DNA from: Bugula neritina
Lineage: Eukaryota > Bryozoa > Gymnolaemata > Cheilostomatida > Bugulidae
Direction of reading: 5' to 3'
DNA: 64,000 nt
Assembly (NCBI GenBank): GCA_964035545.1
Contig: OZ037766.1
Coordinates: 15,824,722-15,888,721 of the forward strand
The translations under genes were made by a program, and so were the position numbers. How positions within the stretch are numbered: the stretch's first letter is position 1; every line of letters begins with the position of its first letter. The notes under the pieces are model-generated. The model saw only the letters and a list, made by a program, of their open reading frames with translations. It did not search any database and was not told the DNA's origin. Positions 1 to 13,409 of the stretch are shown one piece after another.

Positions 1-555
1 TACTGTTCCTATGGTTGGCTGTTGATATGTAATATATTTTTGTTCAAACACGATTTTATTGACGAGAAATAGCCTTTTTCAAGCTTTGGTCACCAATTAT
101 TTTAAAAACAAGGTTGCTTTCCTTTTCAGAACTTTAAACAAACAAAAGTATACAGCTGTAACTTCAGTTCTCACTTTTGTGATTTAGTAGCTTCAACAAT
201 TGTAATGTTTACAAGTGATGCCTGACCTGTCACCCAGTCTTCGCGAAGGACCTGGTCTACAGCCTTCAAAGTAAGCCGCTCCTCGGCTCATCTGGTGTCT
301 CTCTATGCCTCATCTGGTGCACCAGCTACTTCTTTAAGCTCAACCTTGCCCTTCCTTTAGGAGAGCATCAACTCTTTTTGAGACCTCACCGCTGCCACCA
401 ATGTAGTAATTTTGTGCCTTAGTGATACACTAAAATTACGTGGGTTGAATTAGGCTGATGCACCCATGAACATGTACCTTTTGTTTTGGGTGATAATACG
501 AAAATATTTCAGAATAATTTACTGTATCAGCTTGCCTGCTTGTTTTGGTTGCCTA
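1..555. other. No gene recognised
   Basis: No open frame, splice-bounded exon or known element could be recognised here. The stretch directly precedes an LTR-like repeat. Confidence 0.4.
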
Positions 556-1117
556 GGCATGACTACGTACAATAGAAGAACAATTACAAGGTAAGACAAC
601 TTATATCTCTACTAGCCACTGCAAGTGTGAGAGTTGTTTTATGACCTGGTGCATTATGGTTCCACTCCTGGCTCAACTCACTCTCCTGAAGCATTCTGCC
701 CCTTATATATAAACAGAATGCCTCGTTCTGAGATGAGCCCCAAATTGGGCATCTGAGTCAAGCGTCTTAACACAGTTTTGGTGTCTGACTCGGGCGTCCG
801 AACACAAATTGGGCGTCCACATCGGGTTAAATTTATGTATCACAATGCATATCACAAGAGCCAACTCATGCTTCGTTCTTGTTCAGTATTTTAATGTTTA
901 TTTTTTTAGTTTGGCTTGTTGAATAATTTTTTCCGTTCCGAATACATTAAAAGCTACACGCCTGCTAAATGCTGTTTTCTCATAACACAGACTACAACAT
1001 GCATAAAATTAGATGTTTTTTCCAGGTTAACTATTTCAGAGTAAGCTACAACCTAATGGATGATGTGATGAGTTATAATTAGAAAGTTTATTGTCATGTG
1101 TTAGCAGGTTGAGCAGA
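556..1117 (+). repeat. LTR-like repeat, copy 1
   Basis: About 560 bp are closely repeated, in the same orientation, at 14242-14790. Shared landmarks are a start around ggcatgactacgtac, a TATA-like stretch (ttatatataaacag) after the first quarter, and a shared end near gcaggttgagcaga. The block lies just upstream of a decayed Ty3/gypsy gag-pol region in the same orientation, so it is probably the 5' LTR of that element. The exact TG..CA ends and a target-site duplication could not be fixed. Confidence 0.6.
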
Positions 1118-1189
1118 AGAGGTGCTGAAGGAGAAAGAAACCCTGCGGAAAAAAGCTACTGGCGGAACCCGTGGAGTCTGTGGGACCTG

Positions 1190-2450
1190 ATGAAGGTGAG
1201 CCCGCAACACTTAAAGTTCGTGGTAATCCGATAGCTCAGGACGAGTAGGTGAACATGAAGTTATCTGGTGACAGATTCCGCCTGAAAGCCCCCCTCCCCC
1301 TATCTTCACCGGTAATGATGATGTAAAACAATTCATCTAAGAATTCGGTGATATTGTAGTCGTCTCCCAGTGGCCATTCAGGGATTTTCTCTTACAACTC
1401 CGACTGGCGTTGACAGATAAGGTCAAACCCTATGGGTTAGGAAGCGATGTCGACAGCATCGTTGCTGATTTACAGAACTAGTTTGGCCTCTCAGCCATTG
1501 ATGCCAGGATTCGCTTGCAGGGTTTGTGGTGCACCCTTTGCAAAAACATGACGCTACGGTTGGCACAGATCAAACATAGCAAATTGTCACCGGCTAATCG
1601 GGAGCGCTACACCTGTGATGCTTTTGTGCAGTCGTAGGGCAACCTAGGACTCCATCATCAGTTCTTGGCAACTAGAGTCAAAACGGTCAAAAACGCACTC
1701 AGAGAACGTGAGGTTTACCTACTAGCCAACCAGCTCCACAACAGTCGCGTATGCTCTCACCAGGTTGAGATGGAACTGTTGGGTGCTACACCTGAGCCTG
1801 AGCCAACCGGTCTCGATCCAACACACTATGCGTAGGTTGGGCCCGGCAAAAGGAGAAGGAAGTGAGTCGACAATTCCGCGACTTTTTAGACTGCGACCAT
1901 TATAGAACCAGTGCATAGTGCGTGAAGCTCGCCAGTCATATTAATCCATAAGAAGGACAGGAGTTGAACGTTCTGTGTGGAGAACTGTAGGTTAAATAGC
2001 ATTACCATACAGAACGCATACCCCCTTTCACGTATTGATGAGTCACTAGATACCCTAGCTGATAGCAAGTACTTCAGTACGTCAGACTTGCTTAGCGGGT
2101 ACTGGCAGATCTCCCTGAATCCTGATGCACAGAGCAAGGATGCGTTTATAACGCAGGATGGGCTCTGGAAATAAAAGGTGTTAGTATTTGGGTTGACTTT
2201 GGCCCCGGCCATCTTTCAGAGATTAATGGAGCAGGTTCTCAGTAGGCAACACTGAAAAACCTTGCTCATTTACCTTGATGATGTCATCGTGATTTCCACA
2301 GACTTCACAACTTATGTCAGCCATCTGCGGGAAGTTTTCGATAAGCTCTGAGGCACCAGTCTAAAGCTGAAACCCTCCAAGTGCGCTCTGTTGCAGCCGG
2401 AGGTTAAGTACCTGGGCCATTTTGTTGGCCGCAACAAAGTAAGGGTTGTC
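1190..2450 (+). pseudogene. Ty3/gypsy retrotransposon gag-pol relic
   Basis: The plus strand carries a broken polyprotein. From about 1380 to 1740 a frame with a few stops looks like a gypsy capsid, including FGLSAIDARIRLQG and AFVQS. From about 1930 the reverse transcriptase core follows: SPVILIHKKD, NAYPLSRIDESLD, SKYFSTSDLLSGYWQI, then FGLTLAPAIFQRLM, the catalytic YLDD box at about 2271-2282, and KYLGHFVG. Stops and frameshifts interrupt it throughout (for example after DGLWK and in the segment before LLIYLDD), so it is inactive. RNase H and integrase were not found. The reverse transcriptase motif order is diagnostic of Ty3/gypsy; the link to the upstream LTR is inferred from position. 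Confidence 0.88.
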
Positions 2451-3970
2451 AGAAAATGATGACCCTCAGATGGGCCCGGCCCTGGAATAACTCGGGGCCA
2501 CAATGTGCATTCAAGATGCCGATGATCGGTGTGTCCTGTAGTTCCCATTGCATAACACAGCTCTCGCGCAACAGTCACGGGTCGGCGGTTCGAGCCCAGC
2601 CGTCCTCTCTGCGGAATTGGTAGGCGGGCGACCTGTCGCCGTTCCGGCGCTGATCGCGCGCAGCCCGGCGGTGCCCTCGTTTATCCCATAAACATTATGT
2701 GTGCTGACGTCTGCGTCCTCACTGCTCAGGCGGCGCACTCGACGTCCTAGTGCCCTGCAACGATTCTTACGCTGGTTCACCTATGAAAACTTTGTTACAA
2801 CTTTTACTTCCTAGAAGTGATCAATTTTGTTTCACTTTTTGCTTGCTGCATCGTGACGGCCAAAACCGTCTGGAGCAGCTAGCAGTTGGTGAGCTTAACT
2901 AAACATAACTTGGTGGTGTGCTTCCGTCAATTCTGTTAAGTTTCAGCTTTGCAACCACACTCTCTCGGAACACAATGACTTTGGTTTCCCGAGCAATACC
3001 CCTGGCTTCAATTTTAACAGAAGTGCGCCCAATTGCCAAGCAGCAATGTTTTCGTTCAGAACTGCGGCGATATCTGATTGCCTTTGCACCTCTGACTTTT
3101 GTTCTTAATTAATGAAAACATTCTTGGCAAATGCTTTCGCAGTAGGGAGTTTTTGAACGATTGTTGAATATCACCTCTCCCATTCAAGTACTAATGCCAT
3201 TGGCAGTCCTTGTTAATTATAAGCCCACCGACTCTCTAACCAACAATATGAGTACGAGCCCATGTTCCATCATACCATGCTGAGCTGTTCAAGCTGCTCA
3301 CCCCCTCTTAGCGGTTCAATTTTTTCAAGGTGAACGTGGCCTGGTGGTCGGCATGCGTGCTCCGACCATCCGGCGTTCTTATGCCAAGTCTTTTTCTCCA
3401 ACCGCTCAGCGCAATAACCTCAACGACGAGTAGAGTCGGCGCACTGACCGGCTCCCTCAAACTCGGGAGTTGCCGTGCGATGACAGCAACGATCCCGACC
3501 TGGTTTCGAGTTGCTTGACTGGATGCGCGGGACGCGGCAGTCGAGCTAGCGCTCAATACAGGCCGCAGGCTTAATGGCTTTGGTGTGCGGCACACCAGGT
3601 GCAACTCTGCAATGTCAAGTGGTCGCCTCGCTTTTTAGTCTAAGACGTGGGCGCACGCGCAGCTGTCTGTAATTGCACGCGGTCTTAGGCGGCCAGACGG
3701 TCAGCTGAGCCATGTCTGGCCTTAGGCAGCTTGGCGGCCACTGCCTATAGTTACGCGGAGAAATGAAAAAATAGAGTCCGGCGAGAAACAGCACAAGGGG
3801 CTGCTGCGGGCGGAGTGAGAGTTGTGCGACCAAAAGAGAAAATGTTTTCTTTGTGAGGGTATAGTAGTGAGCAGAATTCATCCGCCAGCGACAAAAAGGT
3901 CGTGCTACTCGCAACAACCATGCTGCCTAGCCTTTTCATACTCGACAGTTGTCAGAACTAGACGTTTGCT
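2451..3970. other. GC-rich block of unknown origin
   Basis: Base composition is clearly richer in G+C than the AT-rich surroundings, with many CpG dinucleotides (around 2560-2760 and 3340-3680). Homology to the gypsy reverse transcriptase stops at about 2450. No frame gives a recognisable protein on either strand. It may be the decayed 3' part of the gypsy element or a separate insertion. A tRNA-like TTCGAGCCC motif near 2592 does not extend into a full cloverleaf. Confidence 0.4.
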
Positions 3971-4437
3971 GCCTGTTGATAATACTACTACCTTGCATCA
4001 TTCAAGCATGAATTCAAATTCTGGTTTTTGAGATGCGCCATTCAGACCAAGTATTTCTGATATCATGGAAACTAATCTGGTGTCAGTTCAGTTTGATTTA
4101 ATAAACCAAATTGAGTTAGACCTTGCTGGGGACTTTGACAACTGCAAAGCAAGCATCCCGTCATCACCAGAGATAGTCTGGGATGACGAGTCATTTCCAG
4201 AACCTCAGCCTTCACTTTCATGTGACAGTTGCCCTAAGCCCAAAAGCTACTTGCTACCCGCGGTACTCTACCACCAGTCAGACTGGACAGCCCTAAAAAT
4301 CTTACTCAATGTTAGGCTTTTACCCTCTTTTGCTGCAACAACTTTAGGTTTTAAAAAATATTGTGAAATTTATTGATGCTGCTGTAAAGTGAAAACATAA
4401 CTATACATAACTTTATGAAATTTTATTGAATGCTTAC

Positions 4438-5567
4438 CGATATTTAGAAGAATATCTGCCCAACCAAGTATAAGATTTATGATGCCAAAGCCAACAACAT
4501 AATGGCAGTATGGAATAGCCAAGTTTAGTCCAGCTAAAATTATCACACATACTATGATAAGCTCAACTTTGTGATGAAGCCTTTTATCAACGTATCCATC
4601 GCCTGGAAATATAAAGCAACCACATAGCTTTTAAAAGAAAATGTGTGCTAATTTTTAATTTCGTTTAAATTTTTAAATTATAAGGTAGCTATGTACAATT
4701 CAGTATACTGCAGGTATATAATCAGTATTCTGCAGTATAAAAGTTAATGTCTTGTTTTGTGGTGTAAAATGGCAGCCTACATTTATAAATTGTAATTTTC
4801 TAACATGTCTACATTACTAAAAGATATTTCTATGGAACATTACATATAAATATTCCTAGTCTTCAAGTTGTTAGAGCAAATTGAGATGTGAAGTTTTATC
4901 CAGGATACATCTACATAAGCCACCAACACCCTTCATAGATATAGCTTTAGACAGAGCACCATAGTTTGAGTCTGTTAGGGACATCAGATCTTGAAATGTT
5001 GTTCCATTCACTTCTGACCACAAACCCTGCGCAACAGTAGGATAATTAAATTTTATTTCTAATACCACATTATAGTGAGTATAATTATGACGTGTAATTT
5101 TACTTACATAACTTTAATTTTCAAATGATATTCCTGAAGCAGTTAAAACATAGTTTAATTAGATATAAAAGTCTTACAATACTAAACCAGTATAACACAA
5201 AGTGTCTTCAATATTTCATGTGGTGTTGAGAGTTGTTTTTCCTTAATTGAGTTATCATTTGGTTTATTATCTTCCACTTGCTTTTCTTTAGATTGTAGGA
5301 TTGGTGCCTATTTAAATTACTCATAGACCATTTGTTATGTAGCACAAGCAATAAACATTGAATAAATTACATTAATTTGTTGTTGGATTAATTGACTTGA
5401 CAGTGTATATTAGAAAAAACTCTATCATATTTTCAAATGTTTCAAATTATGGCTATATTTAGTTTTGACAATTTAATTATAAGTCACAATACATATTTCT
5501 CTGCACATGAATTAATCAAACCATACCATACCTTTTCCTCTATCTCTTTTAGTTTATAGGATTCCAT
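4438..5567 (-). pseudogene. Transporter copy A, truncated NaGLT1/MFSD4-like pseudogene
   Basis: Four exons on the minus strand match copies B and E. They are exon 1 5567-5532 (starts MESYKLKEIEEK, donor GTATGG), exon 2 5307-5178, exon 3 5026-4900 and exon 4 4602-4438. Three defects mark it as dead. Exon 2 has lost about 5 nt in the tract that encodes VWFSM in the other copies, which shifts the frame into a stop. The donor after exon 3 reads AT where all the other copies have GT. The large last exon, which encodes two thirds of the transporter, is absent: downstream lies unrelated sequence and then the GC-rich gypsy region. Exon 4 also lacks one codon relative to B. The family role would be a 12-helix major facilitator at a membrane. 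Confidence 0.85.
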
Positions 5568-7045
5568 TACTTCTGTAGATCTTCACCGTTTGTTTTAGGG
5601 TGAATTTGATGGAAGTCGGTCTAAAACATTTTCTAGCTCAAGCAACTATAGTACATATGCAAGAATTAGCATAGTCTGAGTTTTAAGTTTGCAGTGCTGT
5701 GAATGGGACATGACATGAATTTTAAGTGGTAATATTTTTAGATGAGCAAATATTAGATGATAAAATACAAAGAGGTAATGAAAGTTTATCAAAAAGTAAT
5801 TTTTAAATCAAATAATAAAATCATCAATCATGCCACAGCAAATAAGTTTTGTAAATTTGTCTTAAGCATTGCGAAAACTGTTTCCAATTGTTTTTGCAAC
5901 TTTGACTAACAATTAAGAAATTACTATTATAGATATATAAATAAAAAGATATGTGTTGTTGATTAAAACTTTGGTAAAATAATATTATGTTTTTTAGTCA
6001 AGATAAAAAAAAATTATAAGTAAGTACTACTCTGCTAAAATCATATTACAGAAATGTTATAGTTATTTAAAGAGTACATACATACAAAGCTAGAGAATAG
6101 AGAAAGTTGCTTACATTATGATTACTATCTGAATTGCTTATAAAAGTATCTCACCATATGTAGCATTGTTACCTAAAAGTTGAGAAGAAACATTCCAAAT
6201 GCCAGATTGATTGTATTTAGCGTGCAACCAATTTTTGGTATTGGGTGAATACTATAATTCCAACCAACATTTTTGATCACGAACTGTATGTTTATAGAAA
6301 TTGTAGCTATCTCTCTAAAAAGAGAAGTTAGTGTTGTACTAAGCCAACTACAACCAGTTTACTATATTTTTTGCTTAACCAAACTACTGTATTTATTATT
6401 CATTTATTTTTTGAGTATTTTGACAAAAACTCTCCTTTTAGCCATGCACAGCAACAAAGATAGATATACGTGGTAATTATTGAAAGAGCTGCAGATTCCA
6501 TAATAGTTAGCATACTACCGTTGTATTTTAAAACTAGAACTGTTTACCAAATTAGTGCGTTGCGTTCTCGGCAATAGGTGACAAGCAAAAAGTTTAACAA
6601 TATCCACAAGGTACCTAGCATTTATAAGATTTACTCTCCTTAGGATGTCTATAAAGCAAGTAATTGTAACACAGGTTAAAGTGACAGGGCTGCTACTATA
6701 AACAGGAGAAGAAAATTTGTTTGTGAGTATTAAAAGGTATGTGTTAAAGTGTACTATATAAAGATTTTCATTTAGCACTTTAGCAGCACATTAAGTAGAA
6801 TTTTAACCATTATCATAAAACCTTCGTGAAATTTTTTTTTTCAAAAAGCATATTGAGTCTCACAGTTTATGCTTCAAAGCTATGGAAGCAGTTATCAAAG
6901 TTTATTTCATACTATGTATATACCTGATATTTGAATAATTTACTGAGCCTTTTTATAAAGGAGTTTTCAAACACTAATAAGTAGTCTGTTATATTATATA
7001 GTTCAAATAAACTAAGGCCTATAGATAGTATATTTCATAGTTTAC
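5568..7045. other. Intergenic, no gene recognised
   Basis: AT-rich sequence upstream of copy A and downstream of copy B. Only short frames are present on either strand, without family resemblance or splice support. Confidence 0.4.
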
Positions 7046-7400
7046 TAGTCTACTGAACTTTCCTCCTATAGCTGCAGCAAGCAAAAAATACTAAGTTACA
7101 ATAGAGTCTTGATATAGGAATGCTACCGTAGATAATTTCAATTACACTATTCATATGCAATTTACTGGAAAAAATACCTAGACTAGCACTAAGTCATAGT
7201 CAGTGGAGCAAATAGAATAGAGATGAAGCCCTATAGATAACATCTAAGCAGAGTAATTTATTGTTATGAGTTCTGCATGACAGGGTATATATAAAGCCCT
7301 TGAATCATAAAGTGAACTTCTTATTACATGCATTCCTATCCTATGAAAAAATGAACTATATTTTGCTCTTGCAGTGAAAACTTTCCTCTTTGAATGCATT
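7046..7400. repeat. Duplicated 3' flank of transporter unit, copy 1
   Basis: This segment is a diverged copy of 13590-14165 and 34320-34660. Shared landmarks are a tctatagc/aaaa-rich start, the words actaggactaagc or actagcactaagtc, a gttctgcatgacagg-type word, and ataaagcc followed by a gaagcataaa-type word. It lies downstream of copy B, just as the 34.3 kb copy lies downstream of copy D, so it belongs to the duplicated transporter unit. Confidence 0.7.
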
Positions 7401-7451
7401 ATATCATAAGATCTCTAGCTCATTCCCAAAAAATACTCTAATTTATACAAA

Positions 7452-7492
7452 AAACACACACACACACACACGCGCACACACACACACACACA

Positions 7493-7547
<55 letters not shown>
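7452..7547. repeat. (CA)n followed by (TA)n microsatellite
   Basis: A CA tract with one CGCG interruption passes directly into about 52 bp of TA repeat. It gives rise to meaningless [12 protein letters not shown] frames. Confidence 0.97.
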
Positions 7548-7549
<2 letters not shown>

Positions 7550-7639
7550 CCCCTAGAGTTACTTGGGCGCACTGGCTTGAGTTCACACACATTTTAAATA
7601 CGTTTTAGTAAAAACAAAAGTTTCTACTATTGCTTAGGT

Positions 7640-7885
7640 TTGGGCCACTTTTTTAGTGATTATAGGTTGTGCAATGCAGCAGCTAAAAATAGCATGCAAT
7701 GAAAATAAGCTATAATTAGTATATGTTTTATTATAGTAGCGTGAAGTCAAAGCCAGTCCGAAACGTTGCGCGAAAGCCATTGGAAACTCCAAATCATTTC
7801 AGCACATACTCGCACAAAATTTTTCGTAAGACATAATTGTTTAAGCATACAACCTTAAAACAGTATGTTGATTAAAACTAATGTA
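7640..7885. repeat. Dispersed repeat next to TA microsatellite, copy 1
   Basis: It matches 27125-27345 in direct orientation (shared words include gccattggaaa and ccaaatcatttcagcacata). Both copies lie beside a (TA)n run. No coding potential is visible. Confidence 0.75.
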
Positions 7886-8357
7886 TTTAAGAATATTTTA
7901 TTACTGCATAAGTGAAGTGTGTCAGGGATTCTTCAAATAACAAGAACAAATGTAGGGCTTTGGCTTAGCTATTTTGTAATTAATATTTCCTTATCCATGG
8001 ACATTATGAAGAGATGAAGGAAAAATTTTTAACAACATTTTAATTATGAGGTACTCTTTATTGTAAAATCAACCCACTCAGATTTTCTAAAATTTACAGC
8101 AAGTCTTGCTGAAGTGAATAAAATATTTAAGTCAATTATCAAGTTGGTAAAGTCACAATCTGAATACGTTAGACCTAGAAACTATAAGTAAGTTTAGGGC
8201 TACTGTAAAGATTTCTAAAAGTAAATTTCAAAGTCTGCAATGAAGGCAACATAAGCTATAGGTATGTTTTAGTGATGCCAGATTAAACTTAGCAGACAGA
8301 CGCACAGTTAAGCAAATATCATAATAGAAAAGAAGTTTACAAAATATTGAACATTCA

Positions 8358-11300
8358 TTAGGCTACAATTTTGGAGAATCTGTCACCACGTGTACAAGCA
8401 ATGCTTTGCATTATAGTAGGTAAAACACAAATAATTACTCCGTACCCCAAGAAAAACGTTGTCATTATCTGAATACCTAACATTTCCACAAAGTGACCAA
8501 CAATTGGGAGGAATGAGAGGTCAGCTATACCAGAAGCAATTGAAGGTATCATAACTCCAGTAGCAGTCAAAATTATATAGCGGTTAGCCCAAGCAACCCC
8601 CGAGGGGTAGGCTGGACCAGTAAAAAGTCCCAAACAGCATACACAGACCCACATAACAATCTGGTTGTCACTGCAGAAAAACAAAACTAAAGCACTAATT
8701 AAATTCCCCACACCTTCAATAAAAATAACATACTTCATATGAATCAAACTACTAACTAGAAAGCCTAGTGTCCGACCAACTGCATTTGACAACCAATAAG
8801 CTGTCAGAAGGTTTTCAGCTTTACTGGGGCTGAAGCAAGCTTGATTTCTTGCATAGGAATAAAGATATTTAGCTCCACTTTTTGCGCCACTAGTTGCTAT
8901 GTAACACCACAAAAATAGTAATACATAAAGAAAAAAAGCGAATATCGGATCACCAGGAGCACAAGTATTAAAGTTGAACATTTCTCTAAATGATCTCTTA
9001 CTATTTTCTTTATCACAATCATTTAAATTCTTGTCCTGCTTGCTTTTGAATAAATAGAAGAAAACCCAATTACATGCTACTATAGTTACAGTTCCTGAAA
9101 TAATGAAAAAGCCATATTTCAAATTGGAAGAAGTATTGGTAAGAGTGCTTGCAGGTAGGTTTGTGGTGACATTAGATAACGTTGAGTCAGTGCTATTCAT
9201 GATATCAAATGTAGAGTTAGTAAAAGGTAGAGGTGTCATCACTTCACAGACAGAGCTAGTAATTGTTTTCTCATCTTTAGGAAGTTGCTCACTGATAAAA
9301 GGTTTCACAATTTGAGGGACGATAAAGCCACCAACCCCATAACCAACATGAACACTGTGAAGAGGTCCACTGGCTTTCTCTTTCCAAATATCCATTATAA
9401 TTACTTGACCAGCTGTAACAAAAAGTGATGCTAATTTTGTAGTGCATGTACCGTGCATCATATATAAGCTTACAGGATCAGTGACATGTATATAAGTGTC
9501 ATATAAGGAACAGGGATTCATATAAAATACAAAATATTTGAAAAAGATTTATTGAGAATTTGGCAACCTAATGACAGTCAATTGCCAAAGTTGATTGCGT
9601 TGTTGGAGTTACAAGGAACACAAGCCATGAACTTAGTGTGAATAATGGCTTCAGTTAAACTTTCATCAGAAAAATTAGATAATTATGTGTTAGCTCCCAA
9701 TGCTCTTTTTCACAGACTGATTCAACGATCTGGCAGGCAGCTCTATCTCAAACATAATTTTTACTGGTTGATTTTAGATAAACAGTGCAATTTTGACCCA
9801 TAGATTTTAAGATAAATAAGGCTTTATGCTAAGCTGCTACTTATTGTGTTTTTTTGCATATGATTCTAGATATTTTTATAAAAATAACTCACCGATATTC
9901 AACAGAACATCTGCCCAGCCAAGTAGAATATTAATGATACCAAAGCCAACAACATATTGACAAAATGGAATAACTGAGTTTAGCACTGCACATAGCATTA
10001 CAGATGCTGCTAGGATAAGCTCAACTTTACCATGAAGCCTTTCCACTATGTATCCACCACCTGAGATATTTTCAACACTTGCATGTACAGAGTTGCTACG
10101 TTAGCAAAACAGTTTGTTGCATGCAGTATAACAATATTTGTTATTTGATGTTCTACATAGAGTGAGAGTTTTTATAATCGTAGATCTATAGTACTGTCTA
10201 ATTGCAGTTATTGATGAACTTACAACATAGAAACAATACATAAAATACTCTCAACCTTCAAATGGTCAAGAGTAGCTATGTCGCAAGGTTTTACCCAAGA
10301 AACATCCACATAAGCCACCAACACCCTTCATAGATATAGCTTGAGACAGAGCACCATAGTTTGAGTTTGTTAGGGACATCAGATCTTGAAATGTTGCTCC
10401 ATTTACTTCTGACCACAAACCCTGTGCAACAGGAGGATATTCATGTGATAAAAAGCAAAATCTTATATATTCATTGAATAGTTATATCGTAATGGTATTA
10501 TTGTTTGATTGTAATTTACTTTTTAGTGCTTTTTAAACATATCAAAAGCATTTTATTATGGCATAAATCTTACCATACTAAACCAAGTCAATATAACGCA
10601 AAATGTTTTTGCTATTTTATATATCATTGAGAGTTGCTTTTCCTCTGTTGGATCATTACTCTGTTCATTATCTTCTGACTTTTCTTCAGATTGTAAAATT
10701 GGTGCCTATTCAAGATCAGTTAAAGCTTATATATTTTGTAGCACTTGCAAAAAAACAACCATATATAATCAATCACTGTGTTCCCATTCCTTCGCATTAT
10801 TCGAATTGATGCTCTTACGATCAATTTTTGGTTGCAGTTTGAAGAAACCTAGGGTTGTGGTTTCAGTTGATGCAACTGTTTCCAAACACTGTATGAAAAC
10901 TCCATTGGCATAATGCCAACTTTGGAAACCAGTTATTTACAATACCTATCTAGTATCATTAGATTGTCAGCTGTTCTAGTTCATATCGAAAAATTAAATC
11001 AATATTCACATGCCTCTGATGTTAGTTGGTTTGTTTCATGCATAATGAATGTTGCACGTATATTGTGCATCAAAATCACAGTATAATATGTAAAATGATC
11101 TTTATTGTAATCTATATTTCAATCTGAGCTAAAAGAGTTGACCCAAGCATTCTATTATAATATTTAAAAACTTGTTTCTACTAGACGAGTCAGGCAAAGC
11201 TATGTCACTCACACACAATCATAAATCATTACTATATGTACTAGATAAAATTTAATATGCTCATATTTAAAAATAAACTCTACAAATAAATTTATAATAC

Positions 11301-11608
11301 AGAGAATTTATAATAAAGATAACAAATTTAAAAGCGCACTGTTTAGATTTAGTTTGGCCTTTGATAAATAAGTAACTGTCACAAGACAAGCTTTTGCTGG
11401 GAAAATAAAAGATTTGTCTTTTTTAGGAACAAAAGCATGAAGATACAGCAGGTTTTTAATTAGCTAAATTATAATTTATTTAATAAAACAGAAAAGCTGG
11501 TTATATGCAACACAAAATATTAAATAGCTCTTTTCAAACAGAGCAAATTTAAGAAACCCAAGCTGTGTTTACCTTTTCCCCTATCTCCTTTAGCTTGTAG
11601 GACTCCAT
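8358..11608 (-). CDS. Transporter copy B: NaGLT1/MFSD4-like MFS transporter, intact
   Basis: Five exons on the minus strand are 11608-11573, 10705-10574, 10421-10295, 10060-9893 and 9412-8358. They total 1518 nt and encode 505 aa, with GT/AG at every junction and phases 0, 0, 1, 1. The N-terminus MESYKLKEIGEK plus a charged segment is cytosolic. The first helix spans the exon 2/3 junction (FCVILTWFSM/GLWSEV). Exon 4 carries GGYIVERLH and the helices up to LLGWADVLLNIG. Exon 5 opens with GQVIIMDIWKEKASGPLHS and encodes a loop rich in N-glycosylation sequons, then LYVLLFLWCYIATSG, AYWLSNAVGRTLGF, and FTGPAYPSGVAWANRYI. This matches the sodium-dependent glucose transporter 1 (MFSD4/SLC60) layout, including the acidic IW..K.SGP loop. 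The family imports sugars, but the substrate here is not provable. The start is the only in-frame ATG of exon 1. No disabling change was found. Confidence 0.87.
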
Positions 11609-12039
11609 TGTGTCTGTATATGTACAAAGCCTGTCTGAGAGTCAAGAAAGTCAGTCCTAAACCTTTTTCAACTCAAAACTATGCTATGGAGTATAAACAC
11701 AATGATCAAATTCATGGTTTGTAAATAAAATTTAAATTAAGGAATTATGTATAAGTGTGCTGTCAAAGATTTAGGTTAGCAGCGTTCTTATTTAGAGGAG
11801 CAAAGTAGCCTATATTGGGCATAAAACAATACTGAGATTTGTAACTAGCAATTAAAAGTTGATTATTAAATTTTTAAGACAACTATGTCACAATAATTTT
11901 TTTTCTAGCAATAATAGCAATTTTTTTAAGTTTAGCTGCACATCAATTAGATAATAGAAAAATAAGTTGCTAATATAACTTTGCTTCATAGCTAGTTGTA
12001 TTAACTGCCTTTGGGTACTTTTGCAAACTTGCATGGTAT

Positions 12040-12800
12040 CTGGGTTTATAGTGTGACCACTTGATTGAAATGGTTTGGCTAAGAATTTGTTATCAGAGGT
12101 GGAAGAGGAGTGATAATTACTAGACGTTCTTTCTAATATCACCAATGGCATTATTCACACTACGCACTGACCTAGTGTTTACTAAGTCAGTGCTCTAACC
12201 TCTCTACCACTACTACTATCTCACCTATAAAGCATGTGATACTAGTATGAAAACAAATCTTACTTTAAAAGAGCCAGCAACAGAGCTAATCCATAATATT
12301 TTGAAGCCAAAATCTAGCAAAAAGTGACGGTTAAGAGATATTGCTCTTCAAAACATAGTTCCATAAAAGCATATTCTAGGCATTGACATAGCTAAAATGA
12401 CCTAGTTTAGTCTGCTAGTAAATACAACAATTACAAAGTTTTTCTTATAAATAATACCTATTAGCGTAACATGCAAATGGCACAGCCACTTCATGCAAGC
12501 ATTTATATCTAATCATCATTGTAATTGGCAACAATTGCCATTTAAAAGTTATTAGAACCCAAGCTCTAAAAATCCATTTCACACCTTAAGTTGAGATTAT
12601 TTACAATTCAAATTAAAATTTTAATGTCCATACCGCTCAAATTTTGAAAAATGCCGCAAAACAATAAATTCTTTAATTTGATTTACCAACTTAGCTAAAG
12701 GGGTTTGAGACACTGTGATGGCGATGAATATAAGTAGCAGTTGGAAAATCACGAAATCGTGATGAGCACAACTAAATACTTGGCATCCTAAAATCATCAG
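12040..12800. repeat. Duplicated 5' flank of transporter unit with SINE-like core, copy 1
   Basis: This region matches 31430-32090 in direct orientation. Shared words include tgtttactaag.cagtgctct and gacctagtttagtctgct, then aagctct and aaa.cca. The part at about 12080-12215 is a tRNA-like SINE read on the minus strand (related to 55600-56095). It lies upstream of copy B, so it is probably the 5' flank of the duplicated unit. Confidence 0.7.
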
Positions 12801-13083
12801 CAAATTCAGTGCTGCTTGCATATATAGAAGATTTTTTTCTAAATCAATACTTTGAATTACGAGGCAACTTTTTTCAAAGGTTTACATTGTGCTTATGAAG
12901 CAAGCCCAAGTGCATACCAGAATTGTTTGAAAACCAAGCTAGTGCTACTGCTAACTATGTAATATATTATGATTCCTTTAACTCTAGTTGAAAGTAGAAC
13001 TACAAGCACTATCATACCTTACCACCTATAATAATGTATTTGTATTGGAAGTTGTAATATGTTCAATACATGACAAGGGATTG

Positions 13084-13409
<326 letters not shown>

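Noticed and set aside
2550-2615. tRNA-like TTCGAGCCC motif in the GC-rich block
   Set aside because: Only a T-arm-like word is present. No A box or acceptor stem could be paired.
4065-4376. 103-codon plus-strand frame starting METNLVSVQFDL
   Set aside because: No recognisable family, no splice or promoter support, and it lies next to decayed retroelement and pseudogene sequence. Left uncalled.
9103-9315. Plus-strand frames opposite the last transporter exons (also at 35674-35871, 63646-63864)
   Set aside because: Antisense shadows of the real coding exons on the other strand.
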